64,000 bases of DNA from G965215055 sp965215055 (GCA_965215055.1 OZ244046.1:310001-374000), one strand, 5' to 3'; positions 1-9,633 are shown, counted from the stretch's first letter. Made by a program: numbers and translations. The notes: generated from the letters alone by a model not told the origin.

Positions 1-99
1 CAGGACATACATTGCAAGCGTCGTGAAATTGGCTTGGAAACACTTGTTTATCTGCTCGGCGGCTTAAGCAAGTGCAAGCCTGACAATATGAAACGATGA
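1..99 (+). CDS. 3' end of an unidentified upstream gene (partial)
   Basis: A frame open from the window edge gives 32 codons ending in TGA at 97-99. The residues (including GLETLVYLLGGL) match nothing I can name with confidence. A Maf-type nucleotide pyrophosphatase is thinkable because maf often precedes the RNase E/G gene, but the fragment is too short to decide. Another frame stops at 65-67, so even the frame is uncertain. Confidence 0.25.
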   Translation, partial: QDIHCKRREIGLETLVYLLGGLSKCKPDNMKR

Positions 100-243
100 G
101 TTTTTTAAGCATCACAATTCATTTTTCCTTCTTTTTTTCCTGTACGCCGTTGAAACATAGGCGTCTTATTTAAGTAAAGATCATGACGAGCAATCATTTG
201 TAAAACAGGTTGAGAAGGACATCGATTATGGAACAAACTAAAC

Positions 244-2223
244 ATGAAACGAATTTTAATCAATGCCACACAGCAGGAAGAATTGCGTGTGGGTATGGTC
301 GATGGACAGCGATTGTACGACCTGGACATCGAACTGCCATCCCGAAGTCAAAAGAAAGGTAACGTATACAAAGGTATCGTCACCCGCATAGAACCAAGCC
401 TGGAAGCCGCCTTTATCAATTACGGCTCCAAGCGCCACGGATTTCTGCCGTTCAAGGAAATCGCGCGTAGCCACTCAGGCAAGACGGCAAGTAGCAACGA
501 TGGCGAACGTGCGTCCATCAAAGACTTCCTGTCTGAAAAGCAACAAATCGTCGTGCAAGTCGAGCGTGAAGAGCGTGGTACCAAGGGTGCCGCATTAACC
601 ACGTACATCAGCCTGGCAGGCCGCTACCTGGTTTTAATGCCCAATAGTCCACGTACCGGCGGAGTATCCCGCCGTATTGAAGGCGAAGAACGTGATGAAA
701 TCAGGCGTACCCTGTCGCAACTTGAAATTCCGAAAGAAATGGGAGTCATTGTGCGTACCGCGGGCGTGGGTCGTTCCGCCGAAGAACTGCAATGGGACCT
801 GGACTACCTGCAACAACTGAGCGCAGCAATCACGAAGGCTGCCGAATCTCAGGATGGTCCGTCTCTTCTCTATCAAGAAAGCAACGTTATTATCCGTACC
901 TTGCGTGATCACTTGAGGGACGATATTGGCGAAATCATCATTGATGATGAAAGCGTGTACAACGACGCAAGAAAATTCGTCGAGCGGGTCATGCCTCACA
1001 ACCTTAAAAAGCTCAAGCTGTATAAAGACAACGTACCGTTATTCAACCGCTACCAGATCGAGGCTCAAATCGAATCCGCCTTTGATCGTGAAATCTCTTT
1101 ACCTTCGGGTGGGTCAATTACAGTTGATCACACCGAGGCGATGATCTCCATTGACGTCAATTCCGCCAAGGCAACCAAGGGAGCGAGTATTGAAGAAACG
1201 GCCTTGAACATCAACCTGGAAGCAGCGGATGAAATTGCGAGGCAACTGCGCCTGCGTGACCTGGGCGGACTGATAGTTATCGACTTCATCGACATGATGG
1301 CAAATAAAAACCAGCGTGAAGTTGAGAGTCACCTGCATAAAGCACTACAGATTGACCGTGCACGTGTTCAACTCGGGCGAATATCCCGGTTTGGCCTGCT
1401 TGAAATGTCGCGCCAGAGACTACGGCCTTCGTTACAGGAATCAAGCCAGATAGTATGTCCCCGCTGCACCGGCCATGGAACAATTCGCAGCATAGAATCG
1501 CTGGCGCTCGCCGTACTTCGTCTTATTGAAGAAAAAGCGATGAAAGAAAGAACCGGCAAAGTGGTTGCCAAGTTGCCCGTAGATGCAACCAGCTTTTTAC
1601 TGAACGAAAAACGCAGCAGCATCGCTGAAATTGAAGCAAGGCATGACGTTCAGCTCATTATCGTGCCCGACCCCAACCTGGAGACCCCTCACTTTGTCGT
1701 GGAACGTATTCGCGATGACGACAGGGAAATCAGCAGCAAATCCAGCTATGAACTGATCCCTCAGCAGGAAACTTTGACAAACCTGTCCAGGCCGCCTGTT
1801 GCTACGGCAGAACAGCCGGCAGTAAAGTCCATTCATCAAACTGCAACTTCAGCACCGGCTCCAAAAAAGCCGCCAATACTCAGCCGCTTGATTGCATGGT
1901 TAAAGGGGAGCGACAACCAGGCGAAACCAAGGCAGCGTCCCAGGCAAAGTCAGCCAAGGCGGCGTTCACGAGGCTATCGTGGCAAAAGCGACTATCGAGG
2001 CCGCACCAATGGCCAAAGACGCCAATCCCGCGATGATCACCGTGGTGGCAATTACCGGAGAAGAGACGACAACTCGCGCAGAACTGCTGGTGCGCGCAGG
2101 GGTGGCGACAAGAGAAACGGCAGGAACTATCAACGGAAACCGAACTTTGGCTATTCATCTTCGCAAAAAAATAATCCCGGCAGGCAGTCCGGCCAGTCTG
2201 CGAACTCTGAAACAGGTAGCTAG
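244..2223 (+). CDS. rne: Ribonuclease E (Rne/Rng family)
   Basis: Endoribonuclease that cleaves single-stranded AU-rich RNA in mRNA decay and rRNA/tRNA maturation. The N-terminus follows E. coli RNase E closely (MKRILINATQQEELRVGMVDGQ). An S1 domain lies at about residues 36-125. The catalytic aspartates are D304 (SIDVNSAKA) and D347 (VIDFIDMM), and the zinc-link cysteines are C405 and C408 (CPRCTGHG). After about residue 530 the protein becomes low-complexity and very rich in Arg, Gly, Gln and Asn (about 560-650), like an RNA-binding arm. At 659 residues it is longer than RNase G (about 490) but much shorter than E. coli RNase E (1061), so the degradosome scaffold region is reduced. The start is fixed by homology; a nearby ATG at 228 is in another frame. 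Confidence 0.95.
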   Translation: MKRILINATQQEELRVGMVDGQRLYDLDIELPSRSQKKGNVYKGIVTRIEPSLEAAFINYGSKRHGFLPFKEIARSHSGKTASSNDGERASIKDFLSEKQQIVVQVEREERGTKGAALTTYISLAGRYLVLMPNSPRTGGVSRRIEGEERDEIRRTLSQLEIPKEMGVIVRTAGVGRSAEELQWDLDYLQQLSAAITKAAESQDGPSLLYQESNVIIRTLRDHLRDDIGEIIIDDESVYNDARKFVERVMPHNLKKLKLYKDNVPLFNRYQIEAQIESAFDREISLPSGGSITVDHTEAMISIDVNSAKATKGASIEETALNINLEAADEIARQLRLRDLGGLIVIDFIDMMANKNQREVESHLHKALQIDRARVQLGRISRFGLLEMSRQRLRPSLQESSQIVCPRCTGHGTIRSIESLALAVLRLIEEKAMKERTGKVVAKLPVDATSFLLNEKRSSIAEIEARHDVQLIIVPDPNLETPHFVVERIRDDDREISSKSSYELIPQQETLTNLSRPPVATAEQPAVKSIHQTATSAPAPKKPPILSRLIAWLKGSDNQAKPRQRPRQSQPRRRSRGYRGKSDYRGRTNGQRRQSRDDHRGGNYRRRDDNSRRTAGARRGGDKRNGRNYQRKPNFGYSSSQKNNPGRQSGQSANSETGS

Positions 2224-2350
2224 GCGCGTCTTGTCCATACAACCCGGGAAATTGTGCAGGAACCCTTGTAGCTTTTAGCAAAGAAAAACAAGGAGGGATA
2301 AAAGGGACATTGGATAAAAACTGGGTCAATCATTAACAACTCTCACGTCC

Positions 2351-3748
2351 ATGACCTCTGCCGATCATCCAGACGCCTTACCTGGAGGTTACCAGGTGCA
2401 GGAGTACAAGTTTTTATCGGTGCTGGGGGTCGGAGGGTTCGGTATCACCTATCTGGTCCAGGATACTCTGCTGGATCGCAAGATTGCCATCAAAGAGTAT
2501 TTGCCCAGGGACTTCGCTGTCCGTACGGAAGATCGCAGCATCCATCCCCGGTCTCCCTCTGAATCCGAAAATTATACTTGGGGGCTGAAACGCTTTCTGG
2601 ACGAAGCCAGGGCATTAGCCAGTCTGAATCATCCCAGCATCATCCGCATTCACAGATACCTCGAGGCACACGGCAGTGGCTATATCGTCATGGAATACAT
2701 TGAAGGCGAAACACTCAGTGAACGATTAAAGCGCGAGAACACTCTGGATGAATCCCAGCTCATGGCCATTCTGAATCCTTTAATCAAGGGTCTGGAACAA
2801 GTACATGCAACAGGCTATCTGCATCGAGACATCACACCGAAGAACATCCTGTTAAGAAAAGATGGTTCTCCGGTACTCATTGATTTCGGCGCGGCGCGCC
2901 AGGCGATAGGAGCACGCAGCCGCAGTGTAACCGCCGTAGCGACAGCAGGGTATGCGCCCCTGGAGCAATACTCCACTCGTGGCAAGCAACAGGGCCCGTG
3001 GACAGACGTCTACGGTTTGAGTGCAGTGGCGTATCGTTGCATCACCGGAACTGTACCACAGGATGCCACGGAGCGAGCACAGGGTGAAGCCTTGACCTCG
3101 GCATCGGAACTGGCAGAGGACCAGTACACCGAAGGCCTGCTAACGGCAGTAGACCGGGGGCTGGCTGTAAAGGCTGAAGACCGCCCCCAGGACCTGGAAG
3201 CATGGTGTTCACTATGGGCACAGAAGGAAGAACAGCAGGCTACGGTCGCTGAGGCAGAAAAACAAGAGGCTGGACAAGATGATGCCTGGGCTCAGTTCAA
3301 CCTTGGCTGGATGTACGAGGAAGGGCGCGGTGTGGCGCAGAGCGATGTGGAAGCAACCAAATGGTACCGGCGAGCAGCCAGACGAGGTAATGCCAGGGCT
3401 CAGCACAGCCTTGGCTGGATGTACAGGAATGGTCGGGGCGTACCGCAGAATGATGCGGAAGCAGTCAAATGGCACCGATGGGCAGCTGAACAAGGTTATG
3501 TACCAGCTCAGTACAGCCTTGGCTGGTGTGCCAAGGAAGGGATTGGCATGGCACAAGATCATGTAGAGGCATATAAATGGTATAGCTTGGCAATTTCAGG
3601 ATTTTCCTCGAATGATGACCGGCTGGATAAATCGAAGAAGCTGCGTGACAAAATTGTGGAAGAAATGACCCGGAAAGAAGTGGCAACTGCCCGGCGTCTG
3701 GCTAGAGAATGGCAGCCGAAAACGTGGGATCAACTCAAAGCAAGGTGA
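2351..3748 (+). CDS. Ser/Thr protein kinase with C-terminal Sel1 repeats
   Basis: Hanks-type kinase. The Gly loop GVGGFGITY is at 26-34, the ATP-binding Lys at 48 (AIKEY), the catalytic loop HRDITPKN at 158-165 (D160, N165) and DFG at 178-180. The kinase domain ends near 290 and is followed by a Gln/Glu/Ala linker and about three Sel1 repeats (312-420), which usually bind proteins. The C-terminus carries the TARRLAREWQPKTWDQLK signature shared by all Sel1 proteins in this window. No membrane segment is seen, so it is probably cytosolic. It is a dispersed paralogue of the kinases at 47896-61956 and shares with the 50382 kinase a tail just after the stop codon (GCCCAC, C or T, CATGGTAAAA). No Shine-Dalgarno sequence is evident before the ATG, but the N-terminus is conserved in all five paralogues, which supports this start. 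Confidence 0.93.
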   Translation: MTSADHPDALPGGYQVQEYKFLSVLGVGGFGITYLVQDTLLDRKIAIKEYLPRDFAVRTEDRSIHPRSPSESENYTWGLKRFLDEARALASLNHPSIIRIHRYLEAHGSGYIVMEYIEGETLSERLKRENTLDESQLMAILNPLIKGLEQVHATGYLHRDITPKNILLRKDGSPVLIDFGAARQAIGARSRSVTAVATAGYAPLEQYSTRGKQQGPWTDVYGLSAVAYRCITGTVPQDATERAQGEALTSASELAEDQYTEGLLTAVDRGLAVKAEDRPQDLEAWCSLWAQKEEQQATVAEAEKQEAGQDDAWAQFNLGWMYEEGRGVAQSDVEATKWYRRAARRGNARAQHSLGWMYRNGRGVPQNDAEAVKWHRWAAEQGYVPAQYSLGWCAKEGIGMAQDHVEAYKWYSLAISGFSSNDDRLDKSKKLRDKIVEEMTRKEVATARRLAREWQPKTWDQLKAR

Positions 3749-3827
3749 GCCCACCCATGGTAAAATCGCTGAAGACCACCTTCAAGATCTGAATGAAGAA
3801 TGTAGTAAAGAACAATAAGGAGGGGCA

Positions 3828-4457
3828 ATGAACAGCAGCGGCATGACCAGTCTTTTTGGCAAAGACAATGGGGTGCTTGACAAGACCAGGGAAAATCTCG
3901 CCTTTGTCGGCTCCGCGTTACTGAGACTGTACCTGGTTCCCGTATTCTGGGTGGCCGGCAGCAATAAATGGAATCCTTTCGATAAAGACAGTTCGCTGGA
4001 CTCCGTCATCGAATGGTTCGGCAATACCGAGTGGGGTTTGGGCTTGCCGTTTCCTGCGCTGAATGCTTACTTGGCCTGGGGTGCAGAGTATATCGGTGCA
4101 ATTCTGTTGGCCCTGGGACTGGCAACCCGCTGGATATGTATTCCCTTGATGATAACAATGATCGTCGCGGGCACAACGGTGCATCTCAATAACGGCTGGC
4201 AGCACATACACGATCCGATGAGCCCTTATGCTTCCTCTAACGTTGGTGAGGCGGCGGAGCGGCTGACCCGGGCAAAAAGTATTTTACGAGAACACGGTAA
4301 TTACGACTGGCTGACGGAGCATGGCAGCTTCGTCGTATCCAACAACGGCATAGAGTGGGCAGCCACCTACTTTGTCATGTTGGCAGCCCTGTTTTTCCTG
4401 GGCGGAGGCAGGTATATCAGCCTGGACTACTGGATCAAGCGCGGATTCAATCCTTAA
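3828..4457 (+). CDS. DoxX-family integral membrane protein
   Basis: DoxX-like inner-membrane protein of 209 residues with about four hydrophobic segments (near 25-42, 78-100, 103-120 and 178-196). The LLRLYLVPVFWVAGSNKW start and the acidic AEYIGAILLALGLATR segment are typical of the family. Some DoxX-type proteins of this size accompany copper-binding RiPP (Hvf-type) clusters, but no such partner is present here, so the function is open. A strong Shine-Dalgarno sequence (AAGGAGG, 3817-3823) fixes the start. It lies 79 bases after the kinase gene on the same strand and may be read through from it. Confidence 0.8.
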   Translation: MNSSGMTSLFGKDNGVLDKTRENLAFVGSALLRLYLVPVFWVAGSNKWNPFDKDSSLDSVIEWFGNTEWGLGLPFPALNAYLAWGAEYIGAILLALGLATRWICIPLMITMIVAGTTVHLNNGWQHIHDPMSPYASSNVGEAAERLTRAKSILREHGNYDWLTEHGSFVVSNNGIEWAATYFVMLAALFFLGGGRYISLDYWIKRGFNP

Positions 4458-4483
4458 TCTCCGGTTGCAAACCTTTTGCCTGG

Positions 4484-5002
4484 TTACCCTGGTACTATGG
4501 CGTGCCTTGCCTTGATATGTTCAAGCAGACCACGACAGGCCTCTTCAACCATATCCAGCACCATTTCAAAGCCTTTTGAGCCACCATAGTAAGGGTCGGG
4601 GACTTCGGTAGTCTTCAGGTTTTCGGCAAAATCCAGGAAGAGCTTAACCCTGCCCTTCTCTTTTTCTTTGCAGAGTTCCAGCAAGTCTCGTTTATTCTCC
4701 TTATCCATCGCCAGCAAATAGTCGAATCTCAAAAAGTCGGAAGCATCCACCTTGCGCGCCCGTATTTTACTTAAATCATAGCCACGACGGGCTGCGGCAG
4801 TTTTCGCCCTGGGGTCCGGAGGCTTGCCTGCTTGCCCGGCGTAAGTGCCTGCCGAATCGACACCGATTACGTGGTGCAGCGACTGTTCCTCAACAAGTTT
4901 TTGAAAGACGCCGTGTGCCGTCGGGGAACGGCAGATATTCCCCATGCATACAAACAGAACGTTTATATCCCTGGAGCTTGCTTCGGGTTGAGTCAGCTTC
5001 AA
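4484..5002 (-). CDS. Low-molecular-weight protein-tyrosine phosphatase
   Basis: Cytosolic phosphatase of the LMW-PTP family. The signature CX5R is complete near the N-terminus (C19 and R25 in VCMGNICRSPTAHG), and the general-acid region DPYYGG lies near residue 136, the normal arrangement. The length of 172 residues is slightly above the usual 150-160. It may dephosphorylate tyrosine-phosphorylated proteins or small molecules; the physiological target cannot be read from sequence. It converges with the DoxX gene and follows the small membrane gene at 5052-5282 on the same strand after a 49-base gap. Confidence 0.92.
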   Translation of the reverse strand: MKLTQPEASSRDINVLFVCMGNICRSPTAHGVFQKLVEEQSLHHVIGVDSAGTYAGQAGKPPDPRAKTAAARRGYDLSKIRARKVDASDFLRFDYLLAMDKENKRDLLELCKEKEKGRVKLFLDFAENLKTTEVPDPYYGGSKGFEMVLDMVEEACRGLLEHIKARHAIVPG

Positions 5003-5051
5003 GTTTCTACAGGGAGAGAGGGTATGGCGATCGGTGTTGAAATACCACGTG

Positions 5052-5282
5052 CTATCTCATGATTGCCCTAAGAATTAGTCTTCCACAGCTTAAGCCCAGG
5101 AACCAGGTGAAAACGACTCCCCATGCCTTGTAGCTGTTGAACGTTATTGCATCGCGGTAGTAACTTTCGGCCCATTCGGCTGCGACCTTATCAAAGTATA
5201 TCTTTTCCATGGGTATCAGGACGAAAGCTATCAGCAAGGCAACGACTAAAAAAACAAGATGAATGATGATTAAACGCTTCAT
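5052..5282 (-). CDS. Small membrane protein, unknown function
   Basis: A 76-residue protein with two hydrophobic segments (about 4-24 and 50-70) joined by a short charged loop containing KIYFDKVAAEWAESYYRDA. I do not recognise the family. Its ATG overlaps the dihydroorotase stop codon (ATGA), so translational coupling with pyrC is likely, which supports the gene being real. Confidence 0.65.
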   Translation of the reverse strand: MKRLIIIHLVFLVVALLIAFVLIPMEKIYFDKVAAEWAESYYRDAITFNSYKAWGVVFTWFLGLSCGRLILRAIMR

Positions 5283-6622
5283 GCTTTTCGATCAAACGTC
5301 AGTCTTTCACCGTAAAACGGGTGTTCCGGGAACTCGCCCTTCTCATAAACGACCCGGCCGTTGAGAATAGTCGTATCTATCGTGGAGCGAAACGTATAGC
5401 CCTCAAACGGCGACCAGCCGCACTTGTACAAAACGTTATCCGCCGTGACAGTGGACTTCCTGTTGACGTCTACCAGCACCAGGTCTGCAAAATATCCTTC
5501 CCGAACGAATCCCCGTTCCATCACGGCAAACCGTTTTGCCACGTTATGGCTTGTCTTCTCAACTATCTTTTCAATACTAAGAGCCTTGTCGTGGTAATGC
5601 TCCAGGATGCTTGGCAGTGCATGTTGTACCAGCGGCAGCCCCGCCGGTGAATCAAAATAATTGCCGTGCTTTTCCTCCAGCAAATGCGGGGCATGGTCGG
5701 TCGCAATAATATCAATTCGATCTTCGTTCACGCCTTGCAAAAGTCCTTTCTGATCGCGCGAAGTCTTGATGGCCGGGTTGCACTTGATCAGCGCGCCTTT
5801 CTCGGCATAATCCGCCTCGTTAAAAAACAGGTGATGCACGCATACCTCGGCAGTAATGGATTTACCCTCTATCTCTCCTGCCGTAAACAGGTCCAGTTCC
5901 TTGGCTGTAGAGAGATGCAGAACGTGCAACTGTGAGCCATGCTCCCTCGCCAGGGTAATGGCCTTCAGCGTAGATTTATAGCAGGCCTCTTCCGAGCGAA
6001 TCACGGGATGGTATTCAACGGGAATATCGTCACCGTACTTACGCCGGAATTTTTCAAGATTCTGTTCAATCAACACGGGGTCTTCACAATGCGTGATAAT
6101 CGGAACCCTGGCGCTTGCGAATATCCCCTCCAGCGCGTCGTCATCATCTACAAGCAAATTGCCGGTTGAAGCACCCATGAACACCTTGACGCCACAGGCG
6201 AGGTCTACAGGTACACTTTTTATCGCTTCCAGGTTATTGTTGCTCGAGCCCATGTAAAAAGCATAATTTGCATGAGCCCTTTGGTGTGCAACCTGGTACT
6301 TCTGCTGCAACAGATCGACGCTTAACGTTGGTGGGTTTACATTCGGCATATCCATGAAACTGGTAATCCCGCCTGCAATGGCTGCGCGCGATTCAGTATC
6401 CATGTCAGCCTTGTGCGTGAGTCCGGGTTCACGGAAATGCACCTGGTCATCTATCATCCCCGGCATCAGGAACATTCCATCCGCATCAAGCACACGTTTT
6501 GCCTCTGTATGCTGAAGGTCCTTGCCGACTTGCGTAATTCTCTTGTTTGCGACCAGGACGTCCTGCTCGGAAACAACGTGCTCATTCACGAGCCTTGCGT
6601 TTATAATCAACAGATCATTCAT
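5279..6622 (-). CDS. pyrC: Dihydroorotase, class I type with Gln in the first metal motif
   Basis: Amidohydrolase of de novo pyrimidine synthesis that interconverts N-carbamoyl-aspartate and dihydroorotate. Conserved elements are GMIDDQVHFREPG near 55-67, KVFMGAS with the Lys expected to be carbamylated, THCEDP, LHVLHLSTA and IATDHAPH. The first metal motif reads D-Q-V-H rather than the usual H-x-H, so one expected His is Gln. From memory, Bacteroidetes-type dihydroorotases (Porphyromonas type) have the same IDDQVHFREPG, so this is probably a genuine subfamily rather than an inactive enzyme. The length of 447 residues is normal. It is followed by an overlapping small membrane gene. Confidence 0.93.
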   Translation of the reverse strand: MNDLLIINARLVNEHVVSEQDVLVANKRITQVGKDLQHTEAKRVLDADGMFLMPGMIDDQVHFREPGLTHKADMDTESRAAIAGGITSFMDMPNVNPPTLSVDLLQQKYQVAHQRAHANYAFYMGSSNNNLEAIKSVPVDLACGVKVFMGASTGNLLVDDDDALEGIFASARVPIITHCEDPVLIEQNLEKFRRKYGDDIPVEYHPVIRSEEACYKSTLKAITLAREHGSQLHVLHLSTAKELDLFTAGEIEGKSITAEVCVHHLFFNEADYAEKGALIKCNPAIKTSRDQKGLLQGVNEDRIDIIATDHAPHLLEEKHGNYFDSPAGLPLVQHALPSILEHYHDKALSIEKIVEKTSHNVAKRFAVMERGFVREGYFADLVLVDVNRKSTVTADNVLYKCGWSPFEGYTFRSTIDTTILNGRVVYEKGEFPEHPFYGERLTFDRKA

Positions 6623-6638
6623 GACAGACTCTCCCGCA

Positions 6639-6836
6639 TCAGCCTAGCTTCATAACAAGGCGATAGGCTAATATAAGCACACCAAAACCCACGTATATCC
6701 CCAACAAGGAGATCAGCATCAACAACCCTAATTGCGGACTTACCAGGCCGGACCTGACCAGGGCAAACACGCCTGCTACCAGGCCGACAAATAACGAAAC
6801 TATTCCTGCAACGAATAACAGCTTTTTATTCTTCAT
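6639..6836 (-). CDS. Small two-TM membrane protein, unknown function
   Basis: A 65-residue hydrophobic protein with two predicted membrane helices (about 6-27 and 33-58) and a Lys-rich N-terminus (MKNKKLL). No family recognised. It lies 16 bases upstream of pyrC on the same strand, so it is probably the first gene of a pyrC operon. Confidence 0.6.
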   Translation of the reverse strand: MKNKKLLFVAGIVSLFVGLVAGVFALVRSGLVSPQLGLLMLISLLGIYVGFGVLILAYRLVMKLG

Positions 6837-6902
6837 GAACGGTTAATATACTTCCCGGCAGCAAGACACAGTTTATCTTATGCAATTTTCGATGTAATAG
6901 CG

Positions 6903-8489
6903 ATGTCCAGGAAACGAAAAGCCAAAACCCAGCCTGACAACAACGGCGCCACGACCGGCCATGAAGCCGAGCTTTGGAAAATGGCCGACGCGCTGCGGGG
7001 CTCGATGGACGCCGCCGAGTACAAGCACGTCGTGCTCGGCCTGATCTTCCTGAAATACATTTCAGACGCCTTCGAGGAAAAGCACGCCTGTCTCGAATCC
7101 GAGCGAGCCGAAGGTGCTGACCCTGAAGACCCGGACGAATACCGGGCCGAGAACATCTTCTGGGTACCATCCGAAGCACGCTGGACGCATATCAAGGCCG
7201 AAGCAAGGCAGCCCACTATCGGTCAACGGGTCGACGATGCAATGACTGCCATCGAACGCGACAACCCATCACTCAAAGACGTACTTCCCAAGAACTACGC
7301 TCGCCAGGCACTTGACAAGCAGAGGCTTGGCCAGATTATCGACATGATAAGCAACATCAAGGTAGGTGACGAAAACGCTCGTTCCAAGGACGTGCTCGGC
7401 CGCATCTACGAGTACTTCCTGTCGCAATTCGCAAGTGCCGAAGGCAAAAAAGGCGGCGAGTTCTACACCCCGCGCTGCGTGGTCAAGCTGCTGGTCGAAA
7501 TGCTGGAACCCTATCGAGGCAGAGTCTACGACCCCTGTTGCGGTTCATCCGGCATGTTTATCCAGTCGGTAGAATTCATCCGGGCGCACGCCAGCGGGAA
7601 TGGTAACGGAGGCAAGGCCAGGGGTGACATTTCCATCTACGGCCAGGAGTCGAACCATACAACCTGGCGGCTTGCCAAGATGAACCTTGCCATCCGCGGC
7701 ATCGAGGGCCAGATTGCCCACGGCGACAGCTTCCACGACAACCGTCACCCCGATCTCAAGGCCGACTTCATTCTCGCCAATCCGCCTTTCAACGTCTCCG
7801 ACTGGGGCGGTGAACAACTTGCCGATGACAGGCGCTGGCAACACGGTATCCCGTCCAAGAGTAACGCCAACTTCGCCTGGGTACAGCATATCATCCATCA
7901 CCTCGCGCCCAACGGCATTGCCGGTTTCGTGCTTGCCAACGGCTCAATGTCGTCAAACAGCTCTGGTGAGGGACAAATCAGAAAAAACCTGATCGAATCA
8001 AACCTGGTGGACTGCATGATCGCCCTGCCCGGCCAGCTTTTCTACTCGACTCAAATCCCCGCCTGCCTGTGGTTCCTGGCACGAAATCGTCGAGGAGGCG
8101 AGTACCGCGACCGGCACGGCGAAATCCTTTTCATAGATGCCCGCAAGCTGGGACGCATGGTTGACCGCACTCACCGTGAGCTGACGGACGAAGAAATCGC
8201 CCGCATCGCCGACGCCTACCATGCTTGGCGCGGTGAGAAGGACATGGACGACTATGCCGACGTCCCCGGCTTCTGCAAAAGCGCAACATTGGAAGAAGTA
8301 CGCAAGCACAGCCACGTACTCACTCCCGGCCGCTACGTCGGTGCAGAACCACAGGAAGAAGACAGCGAACCATTTGAAGACAAGATGAAACGACTCGTTG
8401 CACAGCTTCATGAACAACAAGCCGAAGCTGCAAAACTGGATGCTGCCATTGCTGACAACCTGAAAGCACTGGGATTCGGAGCGGACTGA
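6903..8489 (+). CDS. hsdM: Type I restriction-modification methyltransferase subunit
   Basis: N6-adenine methyltransferase subunit (M) of a type I RM complex. The N-terminal helical HsdM_N domain occupies about 20-155. The SAM-binding motif I is DPCCGSSGMF (210-219) and the catalytic motif IV is NPPF (293-296), both intact. The C-terminal region (about 480-528) is charged and likely contacts HsdS. The length of 528 residues is normal. First gene of the island: its stop overlaps the fic start (TGATG), while hsdS and hsdR lie 1.7 and 5.9 kb downstream. Confidence 0.96.
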   Translation: MSRKRKAKTQPDNNGATTGHEAELWKMADALRGSMDAAEYKHVVLGLIFLKYISDAFEEKHACLESERAEGADPEDPDEYRAENIFWVPSEARWTHIKAEARQPTIGQRVDDAMTAIERDNPSLKDVLPKNYARQALDKQRLGQIIDMISNIKVGDENARSKDVLGRIYEYFLSQFASAEGKKGGEFYTPRCVVKLLVEMLEPYRGRVYDPCCGSSGMFIQSVEFIRAHASGNGNGGKARGDISIYGQESNHTTWRLAKMNLAIRGIEGQIAHGDSFHDNRHPDLKADFILANPPFNVSDWGGEQLADDRRWQHGIPSKSNANFAWVQHIIHHLAPNGIAGFVLANGSMSSNSSGEGQIRKNLIESNLVDCMIALPGQLFYSTQIPACLWFLARNRRGGEYRDRHGEILFIDARKLGRMVDRTHRELTDEEIARIADAYHAWRGEKDMDDYADVPGFCKSATLEEVRKHSHVLTPGRYVGAEPQEEDSEPFEDKMKRLVAQLHEQQAEAAKLDAAIADNLKALGFGAD

Positions 8490-9604
8490 TGCCTGCAGTT
8501 CTTTACCACGCAGGACGGTTCCCGCCTGAAAAACAGCTCGACTGGCCGAAGCTGATCCCGTTCATCGGTCCGGCTGCTGCGGCATTGGCGCGCTACGACG
8601 GAGTGCTTGCGGCGATCCCCAATCCGGAGCTTCTGAAGTCGCCATTAATTACGCAGGAGGCAGTGCTCTCCTCGCGGATCGAAGGCACACAGGCCACGAT
8701 GGGAGAGGTGCTGGAGTTCGAGGCTGGTGGGAAACCAGCCTCTCCGGAGCGTCGAGACGACATCCAGGAAATTCTCAACTATCGTGCTGCCATGCGCCAA
8801 GCGGAGAAACAACTGGAGATGCTGCCGCTTTGTCAAAGGGTGATCAAAGAAGCACACTCGGTATTGCTGCACGGAGTACGTGGCGAGGGCAAGTCGCCCG
8901 GCCAGTACCGGCGCACTCCCAACTGGATCGGGCCGCCCGGCTGCACCCTCGAAGAGGCCCGTTTCGTGCCTATTGAGGCGAACATGCTCCCCCAAGCCAT
9001 GGGGGCATGGGAACGCTACATTCATGCAGAAGTGCCCGACCGGCTGGTCCAACTGGCCGTCCTGCACGCAGAATTCGAGGCTCTGCATCCGTTCCTGGAC
9101 GGCAATGGCCGCCTGGGGCGTATGCTCGTGCCGCTGTTCCTGTGGCAAGTCCGCCTTATACGCGAGCCAATGTTCTACATCAGCGCCTATTTCGAAGCCC
9201 ACCGTGACGCCTATTATGATGGTTTGTTCGCTATCTCCCGCGATGATAACTGGACCAGTTGGTGCCGATTCTTCCTTGAGGCCGTTCGTCTGCAAGCCGA
9301 AGATAACCTGAAGAAGGCAGAAGGTATTATCGATCTTTACAACGACATGAAGACTCGAGTCGCGAAGTTGACTCGCTCCCAGTACGCCATCCATGCGCTG
9401 GATTGGCTTTTCGAGTGTCCGATCTTTCGGGGTGCTCACTTTGTGGCCGAAGCAGATATCCCATCCCCGACGGCGTGGCGGATCCTTCGAGTACTGCGTG
9501 AGAGCGGCATCCTGAAGGTTTCCGCCTCCAGCAGTGGTCGTCGTGGTGCTTTGCTCTTGTTTCCCGAACTTCTGAATATCTCGGAGGGAACCGAAGTATT
9601 TTGA
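8489..9604 (+). CDS. Fic-family AMP-transferase with winged-helix C-terminus
   Basis: Fic enzymes usually transfer AMP to hydroxyl side chains of target proteins. The active-site motif HPFLDGNGRLGR is complete (200-211). An N-terminal SSRIEG (61-66) fits the inhibitory S/T-x-x-x-E-G/N helix, so this is a self-inhibited class II Fic protein. The C-terminal 80 residues resemble a winged helix (ADIPSPTAWRILRVLRESG), suggesting DNA binding. It is translationally coupled to hsdM. A 26-base inverted repeat just after its stop is a possible operator for its own winged helix (inference). The target is unknown. Confidence 0.92.
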   Translation: MPAVLYHAGRFPPEKQLDWPKLIPFIGPAAAALARYDGVLAAIPNPELLKSPLITQEAVLSSRIEGTQATMGEVLEFEAGGKPASPERRDDIQEILNYRAAMRQAEKQLEMLPLCQRVIKEAHSVLLHGVRGEGKSPGQYRRTPNWIGPPGCTLEEARFVPIEANMLPQAMGAWERYIHAEVPDRLVQLAVLHAEFEALHPFLDGNGRLGRMLVPLFLWQVRLIREPMFYISAYFEAHRDAYYDGLFAISRDDNWTSWCRFFLEAVRLQAEDNLKKAEGIIDLYNDMKTRVAKLTRSQYAIHALDWLFECPIFRGAHFVAEADIPSPTAWRILRVLRESGILKVSASSSGRRGALLLFPELLNISEGTEVF

Positions 9605-9633
9605 TCTCACTTTTGATACACAACGAGTTTTTA

